NCBI GenBank assembly: GCA_036785325.1
Contig: JAXIVH010000017.1
Span: 4,688,805 to 4,752,804 of the forward strand
Direction of reading: 5' to 3'
DNA length: 64,000 bases
From: Urophycis tenuis
Taxonomy: Eukaryota > Chordata > Actinopteri > Gadiformes > Phycidae
Part shown: piece after piece, positions 10,485 to 19,275 of the stretch
Layout of the letters: the number at the start of each line of letters is the position of its first letter
Numbering within the stretch: position 1 is the stretch's first letter
The notes under the pieces: model-generated
Databases searched by the model: none
What the model was told of the DNA's origin: nothing
Seen by the model: the letters and a program-made list of their open reading frames with translations, nothing else
Program-made: the position numbers and the translations under genes

Positions 10485-11080
10485 AAATCAAATCAAAATC
10501 AAATTTTATTTGTATGGCACTTTTCATGCTTAAAAGCAACACAAAGTGCCTCACAGAGGCTAAAAACAACAATGACCAGAGAGACACATAGACATACAGA
10601 CACACACACACACACACACACACACAAGCTCAGACCCGCTGCACACACTAGAGAGAGACATGGCAAGGCACCGAGACCTACGGCAAAGAAAAGCCCAATA
10701 AAATCAAATAAAAGCCTGACTAAAAAGGTGAGTCTTCAGCCTCTTTTTAAAAACATCAACAGTCTCGGCGGCCCTGAGGTTCTCCGACAGGCTGTTCCAC
10801 AGTCGGGGGCCATAATAACTAAAAGCCGCCTCCCCGTGTGTTTTCGATCTAACTTGTGGTATGGTTAAAAGGCCAAAGCCGGAGGACCTCAGGGTCCATG
10901 AGGGTTGATATGGTAAAAGTAAGTCCGATAAATAAGGAGGCCCAAGACTCTTAAGACATTTAAAAACGAGTAAGAGAACCTTAAAATTGATCCTGAAGCG
11001 TACGGGGAGCCAATGCAGCGATTTTAAGACTGGTGTGATGTGCTCTCGCCCTCTGGTCCTCGTCAGCACCAAGCGGCAAC
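10485..11080 (-). mobile_element. 5'-truncated LINE (L2/CR1 group) 3' end
   Basis: On the minus strand this segment encodes the C-terminal RT region, with REHITPVLKSLHWLPV and a YYGPRLWNSL block, and ends in a 3' UTR with AAATAAAATTTGATTT tail repeats at 10485-10505. The 5' border at about 11080 is where coding similarity stops. A CA repeat (10600-10625) lies in the 3' UTR. Only the last 120 or so residues remain, so it is a dead fragment. Confidence 0.8.
10600..10625 (+). repeat. CA dinucleotide repeat
   Basis: About 13 CA units inside the LINE 3' UTR. Confidence 0.9.
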
Positions 11081-11084
11081 ATTC

Positions 11085-11583
11085 CATGCTGAAAAATGAA
11101 GCCCATGCGGAAGTGCAAAAACTTGCAGTTCCTCGACTGGCCGCTTGTGGCTGGCTGCAGAAAGGAGTCAACTCCCATAGACACCCATGTTAAAATGTCC
11201 AACTTTACAGCCAAAATAAACATATTTACAGCCTGGTTCAAAAAACGGTTTTGGTGTCTTTCAGTAGTGTTCGAGTCCATGACAACTGTGAGGGGGGTGA
11301 ATTTTTTTAGAATCCATTATTTTAATGCACAGAGAAGGATTTATTTTATGAATAATTAAGGGCGTGGTCAACTTGATTGGCAGCTGTCATATGTCATCAC
11401 GGCATGACCTTCACGGATTCGAGGCTTTGATTGGTCTGGCCGGAGGTAGGCGGGCTTAGAACACAGACTGAAATGTCCAAGATGGCGGCGCCCAGAAGCT
11501 CAATTTTAGGCTTAATCTCCGCTGTTAAGAAGTCTATGGGTGACGTCACGGAGGGTTTGTCCATATATATATACAGTCTATGG
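11085..11583. repeat. Non-autonomous repeat ending TATATATACAGTCTATGG
   Basis: Non-coding sequence with the composition of a dispersed teleost repeat; the ending at 11566-11583 is one I recognise as recurrent in fish genomes. No terminal inverted repeat or target duplication was found, so the class is open. From 11584 to 11730 nothing was seen. Confidence 0.4.
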
Positions 11584-11730
11584 TCAGCACTCAATCCATT
11601 CGTATTCAATCCATATTTTAAACATTTCAAGGCCTTTTGGACTTTCTGGAGCTGCTTTTAGTCATAATGTAACATAATCAGTTATTATACATACATACTA
11701 AATTAATGTTGTATTTTCTTGCTGCATCAG

Positions 11731-11922
11731 ACGAGCAGTTGTATTACAGTTTCCAGGGCAAACTCCGCTTGGTGGTGTGTAACCAGGAGCAAGTGTGAAA
11801 TGTTTTAAAGGAGTGCCATGACAATCTTGGCACTGGGGTCATCCAGGGAGACGTCGAACAACTGAAAAAGTACTGGCGTCCTACCATTGGAAAACACTGA
11901 GGGAGGATGTAAAAAAATGGGT
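11731..11922 (+). pseudogene. Relic exon: integrase-type H2C2 zinc-binding domain
   Basis: After an AG acceptor (GCTGCATCAG, 11721-11730) the sequence encodes DEQLYYSFQGKLRLVV, then ECHDN, then with a one-base shift GHPGRRRTTEKVL and SYHWKTLREDVKKW, ending at a GTGAGT donor. The H-x-n-H spacing and the YHW...DVKKW block match the N-terminal zinc-binding domain of gypsy/GINGER-type integrases. Presence of splice borders suggests an integrase-derived gene or GINGER-like DNA transposon and not an LTR element. A stop and a frameshift make it a relic. It may belong with the exon at 13809-13986, but this is not shown. Confidence 0.5.
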
Positions 11923-11935
11923 GAGTGTTATTCAG

Positions 11936-12000
11936 TGGCGGCTGGTGAAGAATATTCTAGGTGGGGCTCTGCCATATTCAGTCAATGGGGCTGTGCAACT
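11936..12000 (+). mobile_element. hAT terminal fragment
   Basis: Starts with CAGTGGCGGCTGGTGAAGAA and continues similar to the reverse complement of 21687-21751, the right end of the hAT MITE below. It sits directly in front of the truncated I-like LINE. The partner end is not visible. Confidence 0.65.
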
Positions 12001-13200
12001 TTTTTTAAAAGTGGGTTGCAGTATAGGAGAGTGGACATAGGCAAAGACCTCGAGTGTCTAGCTGTGGAAATATGGGATAGTCACATAAATAGTAGAGGTG
12101 GTAGAGGCAGGAGAAATTATAGTGGTGAGGGTAATAGTAAGGTTGGTAATGGGTGCTGTAGTAGCGGTATCCAAAAGAAGAGTGTCACCGTGGTTAATTT
12201 TTACAACCCCTGTAGTCAGTTGCTGGTGTCAGACTTCGATAAGATAATGGAGAAGGTAAGATGCCCTGTTATATGGGCTGGAGACTTTAATGCACATAAC
12301 CCATTATGGGGAAGTAAGCACAGAGACAGCAATGGAGTCATAGTGGAGGACTTTTTGGATAAGTATGGGTTGATAGTGATTAATGATGGAAGGCCAACTA
12401 GGTACGATATAGCTAGGAACACCTCTAGTCACATAGACCTGTCAATGGCCTCTCCTAGCTTGGCTAGAATAGGGGAATGGGATGTACTGGACATGTATAA
12501 TCTAGGAAGTGACCATTACCCGATTCTGTGTAGGTTTGGGAGAGAGTTACGGAAGGAAGTGGGAGAGAGGATACCTAGGTACAACTTTTCACAGGCTAAG
12601 TGGGATAAGTTTCAGGAAAAAGCAAGTAGATTAGTAGAAGAGGTAGATAGTGAGGGCTCGGTGGACAGATGGAATAGCGCCATCACTTCCATGATTCATG
12701 ATGCAGCCGGTGGGACCATCCCTGAGAAGCGAGAGCCTAAGCCCAGAATGCGTGTACCATGGTGGAACATAAAAGTGCAATGAAGCTGTGGGAAACAGGG
12801 ATAGAGCATATAGGAAGCTTAGGAAGTATCCAATGATGGTTAATGTAATTGAATATAAGCGACTAAGGGCGGTTGCAAGGAAAGTTGTGAAAGAGGAAAA
12901 GAGGAAAAGCTGGAGAAGATTTTGTGAAACATTAGGATCAGAGACCTCAGTGGGGCAGTTATGGTCAGCTGTGCGCAAAATGTCGGGAGTTTATAAAAAA
13001 AGGAGCATGCCAGCTTTGCAGAAAGGGGGAGTGGAGGCCGTGTCTAACAAGGAGAAAGCTGGCCTGCTTGTGGACAGTTTTCAGGAGGTGCACAGGGCAG
13101 AGAGCTTGGGGGCTGAGGGAGGTAGAAGGAGGGCAGAGGTGATGGCAGCAAACCAGTGGAAACTGGAAAGGAGTGTAGAAAATGATGATCCTATTAATTT
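12001..13200 (+). pseudogene. I-like LINE, endonuclease part
   Basis: Two adjoining open segments (to 12783 and from 12788) encode an endonuclease with WAGDFNAHNPLWGS, a SSHIDLSM block and GSDHYPI, then a basic linker up to ENDDPINLFF. The start of the endonuclease is absent, indicating 5' truncation near 12001. A small frame break lies at 12783-12788. Its RT and RNase H continue at 18727-20650. The region corresponding to RT blocks 0-3 is found at neither border, so material was lost as well as separated. Confidence 0.75.
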
Positions 13201-13209
13201 ATTCTTTGC

Positions 13210-13620
13210 TGAACAATGGACTGAACACCACACTACACTACACACAACCACACCACACATCTTGGACTGTCTTCTAGCCGTCGTTATTTTAGGTCTATTC
13301 ATATGTTACACCTGAATACCTTGTATAAATTTGCACATCTTGCATCTTGCACACTCCGCACACTTGCACACTCTATTTTGCACTACAAATGGCAACCAAG
13401 GATGTTTACCATGTATGCATACAGGTTGTAAGTTTTGGTCGACCAGTTTTAGAGCTCCCATTTATGTTAATTTAACTTAAATGAATCTTACTAGGTAGAT
13501 CTATTAATGGTTTATTTAGTGTTTAGTGTTTAGTGTTATTAACTATAGTCAGGTTCTTTGCACTCGTCTATCCCCTGTACTGCTGGTCATTGTGAATTTC
13601 TCCTAAGGGGGATCATCATC
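13210..13620 (+). mobile_element. Rex1-like LINE 3' end (unoccupied-site copy)
   Basis: Matches in order, as reverse complement, 44995-44907 and then 41509-41186. It starts in the LINE C-terminus (NGLNTTLH context) and ends near TTGTGAATTTCTCC-AAGGGGGATCA, the typical Rex1 3' end. At about 13306-13315 the two matched parts are directly joined, whereas at 41-45 kb a 3.4-kb LINE lies between them. It interrupts or abuts the I-like LINE at about 13200. Confidence 0.8.
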
Positions 13621-13647
13621 ATTTCAACAATAAATAACTATAAAGTA

Positions 13648-13650
<3 letters not shown>

Positions 13651-13698
<48 letters not shown>
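13651..13698 (+). repeat. CA dinucleotide repeat
   Basis: About 24 uninterrupted CA units downstream of the Rex1 fragment. Confidence 0.95.
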
Positions 13699-13701
<3 letters not shown>

Positions 13702-13808
13702 CTTATGAAAAATAATAAATTAGATAAAGTGTCAGGAGGTAATGAGCAAAACACTTTCAGTCTCTGAAAGAAGTAAACAATGTCTGTGCATTTATTGTAT
13801 AAAACAGG

Positions 13809-13986
13809 GTATGTAGTGGACATGATGGACCTCATCTTCGAGAAGGTGTTTATGGACCCGGCACCCTACACTGATGCAGTCCTGGCAATCCCTGTTCCTG
13901 AAGACCTTGCTGCACAGTTTGAGCAGCCAGACAAGGAGGAGGTCATTGCGGGTTATGTGTCCCGCTTCAATCAAGCAGCTGTTTGA
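13809..13986 (+). CDS. Possible terminal exon of an unrecognised gene
   Basis: Preceded by an AG acceptor (TATAAAACAG), this frame encodes VVDMMDLIFEKVF, PVPEDLAAQF and PDKEEVIAGYVSRFN and stops at 13984-13986. The segment is compositionally normal for protein and free of stops, but I cannot name a domain. It overlaps by 20 bases, tail to tail, the last exon of the minus-strand P2X7-like gene. It could be the C-terminus of the integrase-derived gene whose zinc-binding exon lies at 11731-11922, now separated by the LINE insertion. That link is inference only. Confidence 0.4.
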
Positions 13987-14120
13987 ATCCCACGTAGTGA
14001 CCTGTGGCATCAGGAAACTCTGTTTGGATTCTAAGGACCACACAAGCTGGGATGACGACCTGGATTCTGCGTCCCAGCCAGCCCCAACACCAGCTCACAA
14101 AAGAGCGATATGCAAGGTAC
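13967..14120 (-). pseudogene. P2X7-C-like gene, exon 4
   Basis: Starts after acceptor CGTTACAG and encodes YLAYRSFVSWCWGWLG, VVIPACVVLRIQ and GHYVGFKQLLD followed by TGA at 13969-13967. The tryptophan/cysteine block and the VGF ending are the most conserved part of the P2X7 ballast domain. Open throughout. Confidence 0.75.
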
Positions 14121-14768
14121 CTGTAACGACTTCAAGCAATTGGACAAGATATAGCAATTACTTTTTAGTTTTGTATCCCATTTTATTTTTATGGATTGCC
14201 TGCTAAAACATATGGCTACTAAGAGCACTATCCCTCCTCTCGTCTCCTCCCCTCTACTACCACTAAACTATTTTCACACACTCTCTGTGTTTCTACAGAT
14301 TCTCCATCCCTGAGTCTACACCTGCGTGGTACCCGTCAACCTGCTCTTACACCGGCCTGCCATCCATCCCATCGGGCTGACATGTTTCCTCCTGCCCCTA
14401 CTCCCACCAGAAGCTTTGTTGCGTTGAACATTTAATGTGTTTATGTGGAGTTGTACATTTTTTTCTTGTCTATACACATCTATTACATATATCTATTATT
14501 TTTTTATGCTACTGTGTTTTGATTAGCACAGTTATAACTTATTTGTTAGTAATGCAATGTCAATAACTGTTTAAAAAGTGTCTACAGAAATGACTCCTGC
14601 TTATGAAGAAACTATAAAAATAGAAAAAAAAAAGATTAAATTTAAAAGTTATCCTGTTTGTCACATTTTATTACAGTTATATGGTTATGCCGAGTGAAGC
14701 AAAGCAAAGAATACATAACATATTTGATTTCAATATAAATTATAACATTTATCAAAAACATAACATAC

Positions 14769-14923
14769 CGGTGAATGCCTCTCAGCTGCAAAGGACCATA
14801 GTCTGCCCTGTAAATTTGGCTTGCATTCTGGAGCGAGTATACATTGAGGCATACAGGCTCCAATCGAGGATGGTCCACCACGCATTTCAGGTTCCCCTCA
14901 ACCTCCTGCAGCCGTCTGGTAAC
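14769..14923 (-). pseudogene. P2X7-C-like gene, exon 3
   Basis: Acceptor TTTGCAG, donor GTATGT. Encodes VTRRLQEVEGNLKCVVDHPR, LEPVCLNVYSLQ and IYRADYGPL. DHP..EPVCLN is a family hallmark. Ends in phase 2, which fits exon 4. Confidence 0.75.
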
Positions 14924-15028
14924 CTGCAAACAAGGTACTGCAAACAATAAATGCCATTGTGTCTCATAAGTATGAAATAAACCATAATCAAGAAGAACTA
15001 GTTTTCACTTTGAGTATGTAGATACTAC

Positions 15029-15096
15029 CTGTGCTATCAAAACCGCAGACATTTTCCTGCTCTGTGGGCATGGTGTTGCAGTTTCCACACAAACAC
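15029..15096 (-). pseudogene. P2X7-C-like gene, exon 2
   Basis: Acceptor TTTTGACAG, donor GTAGTA. Encodes CLCGNCNTMPTEQENVCGF, the zinc-coordinating cysteine cluster. The first base completes the W codon opened by exon 1. Its 3' phase does not match exon 3 by one base, so there is either an unseen alternative border or a lesion. Confidence 0.7.
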
Positions 15097-15139
15097 CTGT
15101 CAAAAGAAAATAAGTTAGAATTTAACTTGAATGCAAGTA

Positions 15140-16986
15140 CCGTAATTTTCGGACTATAAGCCGCGACTTTTTCCCCATTTTTCGACCCTGCGGCTTATAT
15201 AACAGTGCGGCTTATCTATGGATTTTTACAGCTAACGGCCACTAGGGGGATACCTAAATCTATGGATTTTACCATCCACCATGTTGACGTCACATTTGCT
15301 TCAACACACAAGTAGCCGCGCGCGCGGGAACGCGGAGGTCCTCCAAAAGCAGACTTTTACCGCGAGTGGTACGAGACACCCTCATTATGGAAATCAAACG
15401 TAGAAATGCATATGATGCAGCTTTTAAGTTAAAGGCAGTCAATTTGGCATTAAACGAAGGAAATAGAACCGCTGCACGTAACCTAGGAATCAACGAGTCA
15501 ATGGTGAGACGTTGGAGACGCCAGGAGGAAGAATTGTCTCAATGCAAAAAGTCTAAAAAAGCTTTCAGAGGTCACAAAAGCAAATGGCCCAAACTTGAAG
15601 ACGTTCTCGAAGATTGGGTGAACACACAAAGAACAGACGGCCGAGGTGTTTCCACCGTGCAGATCCGACTGAAGGCCAAAGCAGTCGCCACCGAAATGAA
15701 AATTGAACATTTTAGAGGTGGACCATCCTGGTGTTTCCGATTTATGAAGCGAAAGGGACTGTCCATCAGGGCGCGGACGACTGTGTGCCAGCAACTCCCT
15801 CCCGACTACCAGGAAAAAATAACAAACTTCTGCGAATTCACACAAAGAAAGATAGAGGAATACTCCATCGGACCGGACCAGATCATAAATATGGATGAAG
15901 TGCCATTAACATTTGACCTGCCTCTCACTAGGACTGTTAACAAGAAAGGTGAATCGTCCGTCACGTTGAGAACCACTGGACACGAGCGAACAAATTTCAC
16001 TTGTGTTCTTGGCTGCACAGCATCTGGAGTGAAGCTTCCGCCAATGGTGATTTTTAAGAGGATTACAATGCCTAAAGAAAAGATCCCAAACGGCATCTCC
16101 TTTAAAGTCAACAAGAAAGGATGGATGATGGAAAGCGTAATGAAGGAGTGGCTGAATGAGTGCTACGTCAAACGCCCTGGAGGATACTTTCGGCAAAAAA
16201 AAGCTTTGCTCGTTTTGGACAGTATGAGGGCGCATATAACAGATTCGGTTAAAGCAACCATCAAGAGCACAAACTCTGTCCCAGCTGTGATTCCTGGGGG
16301 CACAACGAAGCATCTGCAGCCACTCGACATCAGTGTCAATCGTGCGTTCAAAGTGGCACTACGCGTTCAGTGGGAGGCGTGGATGACGAGGGGTGATAAA
16401 TCGTTCACCAAAACGGGTCGCATGAGAAAAGCCACTTTCGCACAAGTTTGCAAGTGGATCCTGATGGCGTGGAGGAGTGTAAAAAAATCCACAATCACCA
16501 ACGGGTTCAGAAAGGCTGGACTGCTGCGTGATGGAGAGAAGGACGCCGCCACACCTGAGGCCTTTCAGAGGCTGTTCGATTCCGACAGTGACGAAGAGGA
16601 GTTTGTTGGTTTTGAGAGCGACATCGAAAGAGAGGGGAGAGTGGCTGACGAAGCCCTGAACCTGTTTGTTTCCGACACTGAAGATGAGGACTTTTGTGGT
16701 TTTAGTACGGAGGAAGAAGACGAAGTTGAGGATTAATGACTTGACTTTTCTGGTTACAGCCGTGTACTTCACCAAAGATGAAGAGGAGGATTACGGTAAT
16801 AACTTTTCTGGTAGGCTGATAACCGTATATTTTAAGCAGCTGTGTTACTGCAATTTAGACTTACTGTCGTGTTACAGGCACTTTATTTCTTGTTGTAGCT
16901 TTATATGTTCTGTAGCTTCATGCAAATCATGCAATTTAGCTTCTGCGGCTTATATTCAGGTGCGGCTAATAGTCCGGAAAGTACGG
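15140..16986 (+). mobile_element. pogo/Tigger-like DNA transposon, structurally complete
   Basis: An 1847-bp element between TA dinucleotides (15138-15139 and 16987-16988) with about 25-bp terminal inverted repeats starting CCGTAATTTTCGGACTATAA on the left and CCGTACTTTCCGGACTATTA read inward from the right. TGCGGCTTAT-type motifs recur just inside both ends (near 15180, 15203, 16944, 16961), likely transposase contact sites. It contains one long transposase frame without breaks. It sits in intron 1 of the P2X7-C-like gene in opposite orientation. Confidence 0.9.
15387..16736 (+). CDS. pogo-family transposase (DDE_1 type)
   Basis: A 449-residue open frame catalysing cut-and-paste transposition. 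Residues 1-55 form a CENP-B/Psq-type helix-turn-helix (AAFKLKAVNLA, ESMVRRW). About 60-130 is a second CENP-B-type DNA-binding domain (HFRGGPSWCFRFMKRKGLS). The catalytic triad is visible at D170 (NMDEVP), D278 (LVLDSM) and D314 (QPLDIS), a DD35D spacing. An acidic C-terminal tail (DSDSDEEE, DTEDED) is usual for the family. The start at 15387 is chosen over an in-frame ATG at 15366 because family members begin directly before this helix-turn-helix. No stop, frameshift or missing catalytic residue was found, so it may be functional. Confidence 0.9.
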   Translation: MEIKRRNAYDAAFKLKAVNLALNEGNRTAARNLGINESMVRRWRRQEEELSQCKKSKKAFRGHKSKWPKLEDVLEDWVNTQRTDGRGVSTVQIRLKAKAVATEMKIEHFRGGPSWCFRFMKRKGLSIRARTTVCQQLPPDYQEKITNFCEFTQRKIEEYSIGPDQIINMDEVPLTFDLPLTRTVNKKGESSVTLRTTGHERTNFTCVLGCTASGVKLPPMVIFKRITMPKEKIPNGISFKVNKKGWMMESVMKEWLNECYVKRPGGYFRQKKALLVLDSMRAHITDSVKATIKSTNSVPAVIPGGTTKHLQPLDISVNRAFKVALRVQWEAWMTRGDKSFTKTGRMRKATFAQVCKWILMAWRSVKKSTITNGFRKAGLLRDGEKDAATPEAFQRLFDSDSDEEEFVGFESDIEREGRVADEALNLFVSDTEDEDFCGFSTEEEDEVED

Positions 16987-16988
16987 TA

Positions 16989-17056
16989 CTGCATTTTGTT
17001 GTCCCTGTACTTTTACTCTGCACAATGACAATAAAGTTGAATCTAATCTAATCTAA
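16989..17056 (+). mobile_element. LINE 3' terminal fragment
   Basis: CACAATGACAATAAAG followed by TTGAATCTAATCTAATCT tail repeats, the usual end of Rex1/CR1-group LINEs in fish. Only the tail is present. From 17057 to 17607 nothing else is seen; this is intron 1 of the P2X7-C-like gene. Confidence 0.65.
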
Positions 17057-17607
17057 AAAGTACACAAGCATAGTTGGATAAGAAGTAAGATTTTCCTAAC
17101 CATGTCAAGTGCATAAAACTTGTGACATTTGAGTAATGTTGAGATGGAGAACAGTGGCATTTTAATCAACATTACACTGCCTCGATTTTCTACCAGAATG
17201 ACACATTACTGATACAGACAGATATTTATGCTGAAATACAAAAGTAAATCCTAAAGACCTAGAACAACAAACGTCAGGGCGCTGTTACGATGAAACACCT
17301 CTGCTAAAACTATCACAAACTTTGCAAAATATAGAATTTAGGTTAGGCCTACTATGCAAGCATCGTTTGATAGCCTACTAGTTTCTACATTATACATTTA
17401 TCCGTAGATAGCAAGAATACAGTCAAGAGAGATAAGTATAATGTTACTACACTTTTTACAAAATTGCTCATTCACCAAAAAAGCTCGAAGTAACAAAATA
17501 CAGCGAAGACGTAACCGTTAGCAGGAGCTAACATGTAAGTAACAGTGTAATAACACACAGAACGTAAAAAATTAAATATATAAAGTCGCATGATATATGT
17601 AACTTAC

Positions 17608-17772
17608 CATTCAGAAACCTCCTGCTGCAGCCGCAGAGTAAGAATTTCAGCCGGCGTCTCTCCCTCTGGGTCAGATTCAGGCTCAAACTGGTAGGGTTGA
17701 ACTAGAGTCCTTTAGAGAGACTAGAGTCTCTCTAAAGGACTCAAGTTGAACCACAGAGTTTCTGCCAGCCAT
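17608..17772 (-). pseudogene. P2X7-C-like gene, exon 1 with insertion
   Basis: The ATG at 17772-17770 opens MAGRNSV, which runs into a palindromic insertion. Beyond it the frame resumes as VQPYQFEPESDPEGETPAE to LRLQQEVSEW and a GTAAGT donor. Ignoring the 42-bp insertion and one 7-bp repeat copy, the frame is continuous from the ATG to the donor. With it, the frame shifts and a stop follows. Confidence 0.7.
17703..17744. repeat. 42-bp palindromic (fold-back) insertion
   Basis: Two 18-bp perfect complementary arms (17705-17722 and 17725-17742) separated by AG. The insertion is flanked by the 7-bp direct repeat GTTGAAC (17696-17702 and 17745-17751). It splits the seventh codon region of exon 1. 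Confidence 0.85.
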
Positions 17773-18726
17773 TGGCCGAGTCAGTCTGTAAACATTAGGC
17801 GAGTTTCAGATGAGGCATGCGGCTTCGTTTGCCATGATTCAGAATGCATTCTGGGATGAAAACGTCAGAAATACCTCTGATGAACTTCCGATGCGACGAT
17901 TCACCTGGCTTTCAAAACTCGCGTGTTTTCAAGAAAACAACTTCCGCCTGCTTTTCTGGCCATGTTCTCTCGAGCAAGTGCGGACATAAGACACTCCCCT
18001 CAACATCCTCTCAACTTTGCCCTGGTTGGTTGGAATACTGAAATTAAATTATCCACGTCAGAAGTGACGTTACACCTTTCAGAGAGGCGTGTCTGGTGCC
18101 CTCTCCCAAACTGTGCATATTAAAAAGAGATTAAAAAGAGACAATTTGTGAACTTTCACTTCTTTGTGAACTATCACTCATCATGCATTTTTTATTTATT
18201 TTTTCTATTTACACATTTCTCCACATAGCCAAGCCATTGTGCATGCAGAAAATTCATCGCATTTACTCCTCAGCCTGCATCAATAAGGGGAGATCCAATG
18301 CCTCGAACTCGTCTGCTACGAAAAACGGAAGTTGTTGACGAGAAGTTCACCTGTGTCAGCCTTGAATGGCCTTGACCAGACGGGAACTTGACGTGATTAT
18401 GACGAGTTCCGCCGGATCTTCTCAAGTCTCGTTGCAACAAATGCGCAAATGCAAACGATCTGAAACTCGCCTATTAGCACATGGCTACGGAGCCGAGCCG
18501 CCGCCCCTCGCAGAGAGGTGGGTGTGGTCTGGTGTAGCTCATTTACATAAAAGAGACAGGCCCTGAAACAGACTGTTTTGAACAGAGCTGTTTTTAGGTG
18601 ATGAAGAGAGACCTACAATATTTGATCCAAAGGCAATTTTGACCAAAGCATGTCACAGACATGTCTTTAACACACCTTTGAACTATTTTAATTTGTGGAA
18701 AAGGGGCATAATATGGGACCTTTAAG
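17773..18726. other. Upstream region and repeat-like DNA
   Basis: 17773-18110 is the presumptive 5' flank of the P2X7-C-like gene. From about 18540 to 18723 the sequence resembles the end of a dispersed fish repeat finishing GGGGCATAATATGGGACCTTT. Its other end was not found. No coding frame. Confidence 0.4.
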
Positions 18727-19275
18727 ATTCATGATCTAGGGGTGAGGGGACGGATGTTTAATTGGGTGCAGGATTTTTTAAAGGGAAGAACTATACAAGT
18801 CCAGGTGGGAGGTGTTAGGTCAAAGGTGGTAGAAATAGAGAATGGGACTCCACAGGGAAGTGTTATTTCCCCAATATTGTTTAATATAATGGTAAATGAC
18901 ATTTTTGACAATATAGGAGGTGGATTTGGACTCTTCTTGTTTGCATATGATGGGGCCATCTGGAAAAGGGGACGAAATGTAGAATTTATTTTAAAACAGG
19001 TCCAAAGTGCACTCCAGACTATAGAGGAATGGGGGAAGACATGGGGCTTTAGGTGACCAAATCCAAGTATCTTATTTTTGGTTTTAAAAGGAAGCTGCCG
19101 AACTTTAGTCTGAGCATGTATGGGTCTCCACTGGAGAAGGTGAAGGTTTTTAAATTTTTGGGTTATGGTTTGACCAACGAATGACTTGGGCTGTGCATAT
19201 AGCTAAAATAGTGGAGAAGTGTGAAAAGTTGATTAATGTCTTAAGAAGTCTGGCAGGGGGGCTGATCGGGAGACA
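18727..19275 (+). pseudogene. I-like LINE, reverse transcriptase part
   Basis: Encodes RMFNWVQDFLKGRT, NGTPQGSVISPILF and FAYDGAIWKRGR, then in shifted frames KYLIFGFKRK and a WFDQRMTWAVH-like block. The catalytic FADD box reads FAYD, so the second catalytic aspartate is displaced and the enzyme would be dead. Several frameshifts lie between 19056 and 19276. It continues the LINE whose endonuclease is at 12001-13200. Confidence 0.75.

Larger units (their letters stand above)
13967..17772 (-). pseudogene. P2X7 C-terminal-domain-like gene, four exons
   Basis: Minus-strand exons at 17772-17608, 15096-15029, 14923-14769 and 14120-13967 have GT/AG borders and encode, in order, an acidic leader (YQFEPESDPEGE), a cysteine cluster (CLCGNCNTMPTEQENVC), DHPRLEPVCLNVYSLQ and the end block AYRSFVSWCWGWLG to GHYVGF. 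These blocks match the cysteine-rich intracellular ballast domain of vertebrate P2X7 receptors, but no transmembrane helices or ATP-binding ectodomain are present. Splice phases agree for exons 1-2 (W codon) and 3-4 (R codon). Exons 2-3 are one base off as I read them. Exon 1 carries a 42-bp palindromic insertion. Intron 1 holds a pogo transposon. Confidence 0.72.

Noticed and set aside
13967..17772. Complete P2X7 receptor gene
   Set aside because: No transmembrane or ectodomain exons are seen; the first exon has its own start codon.
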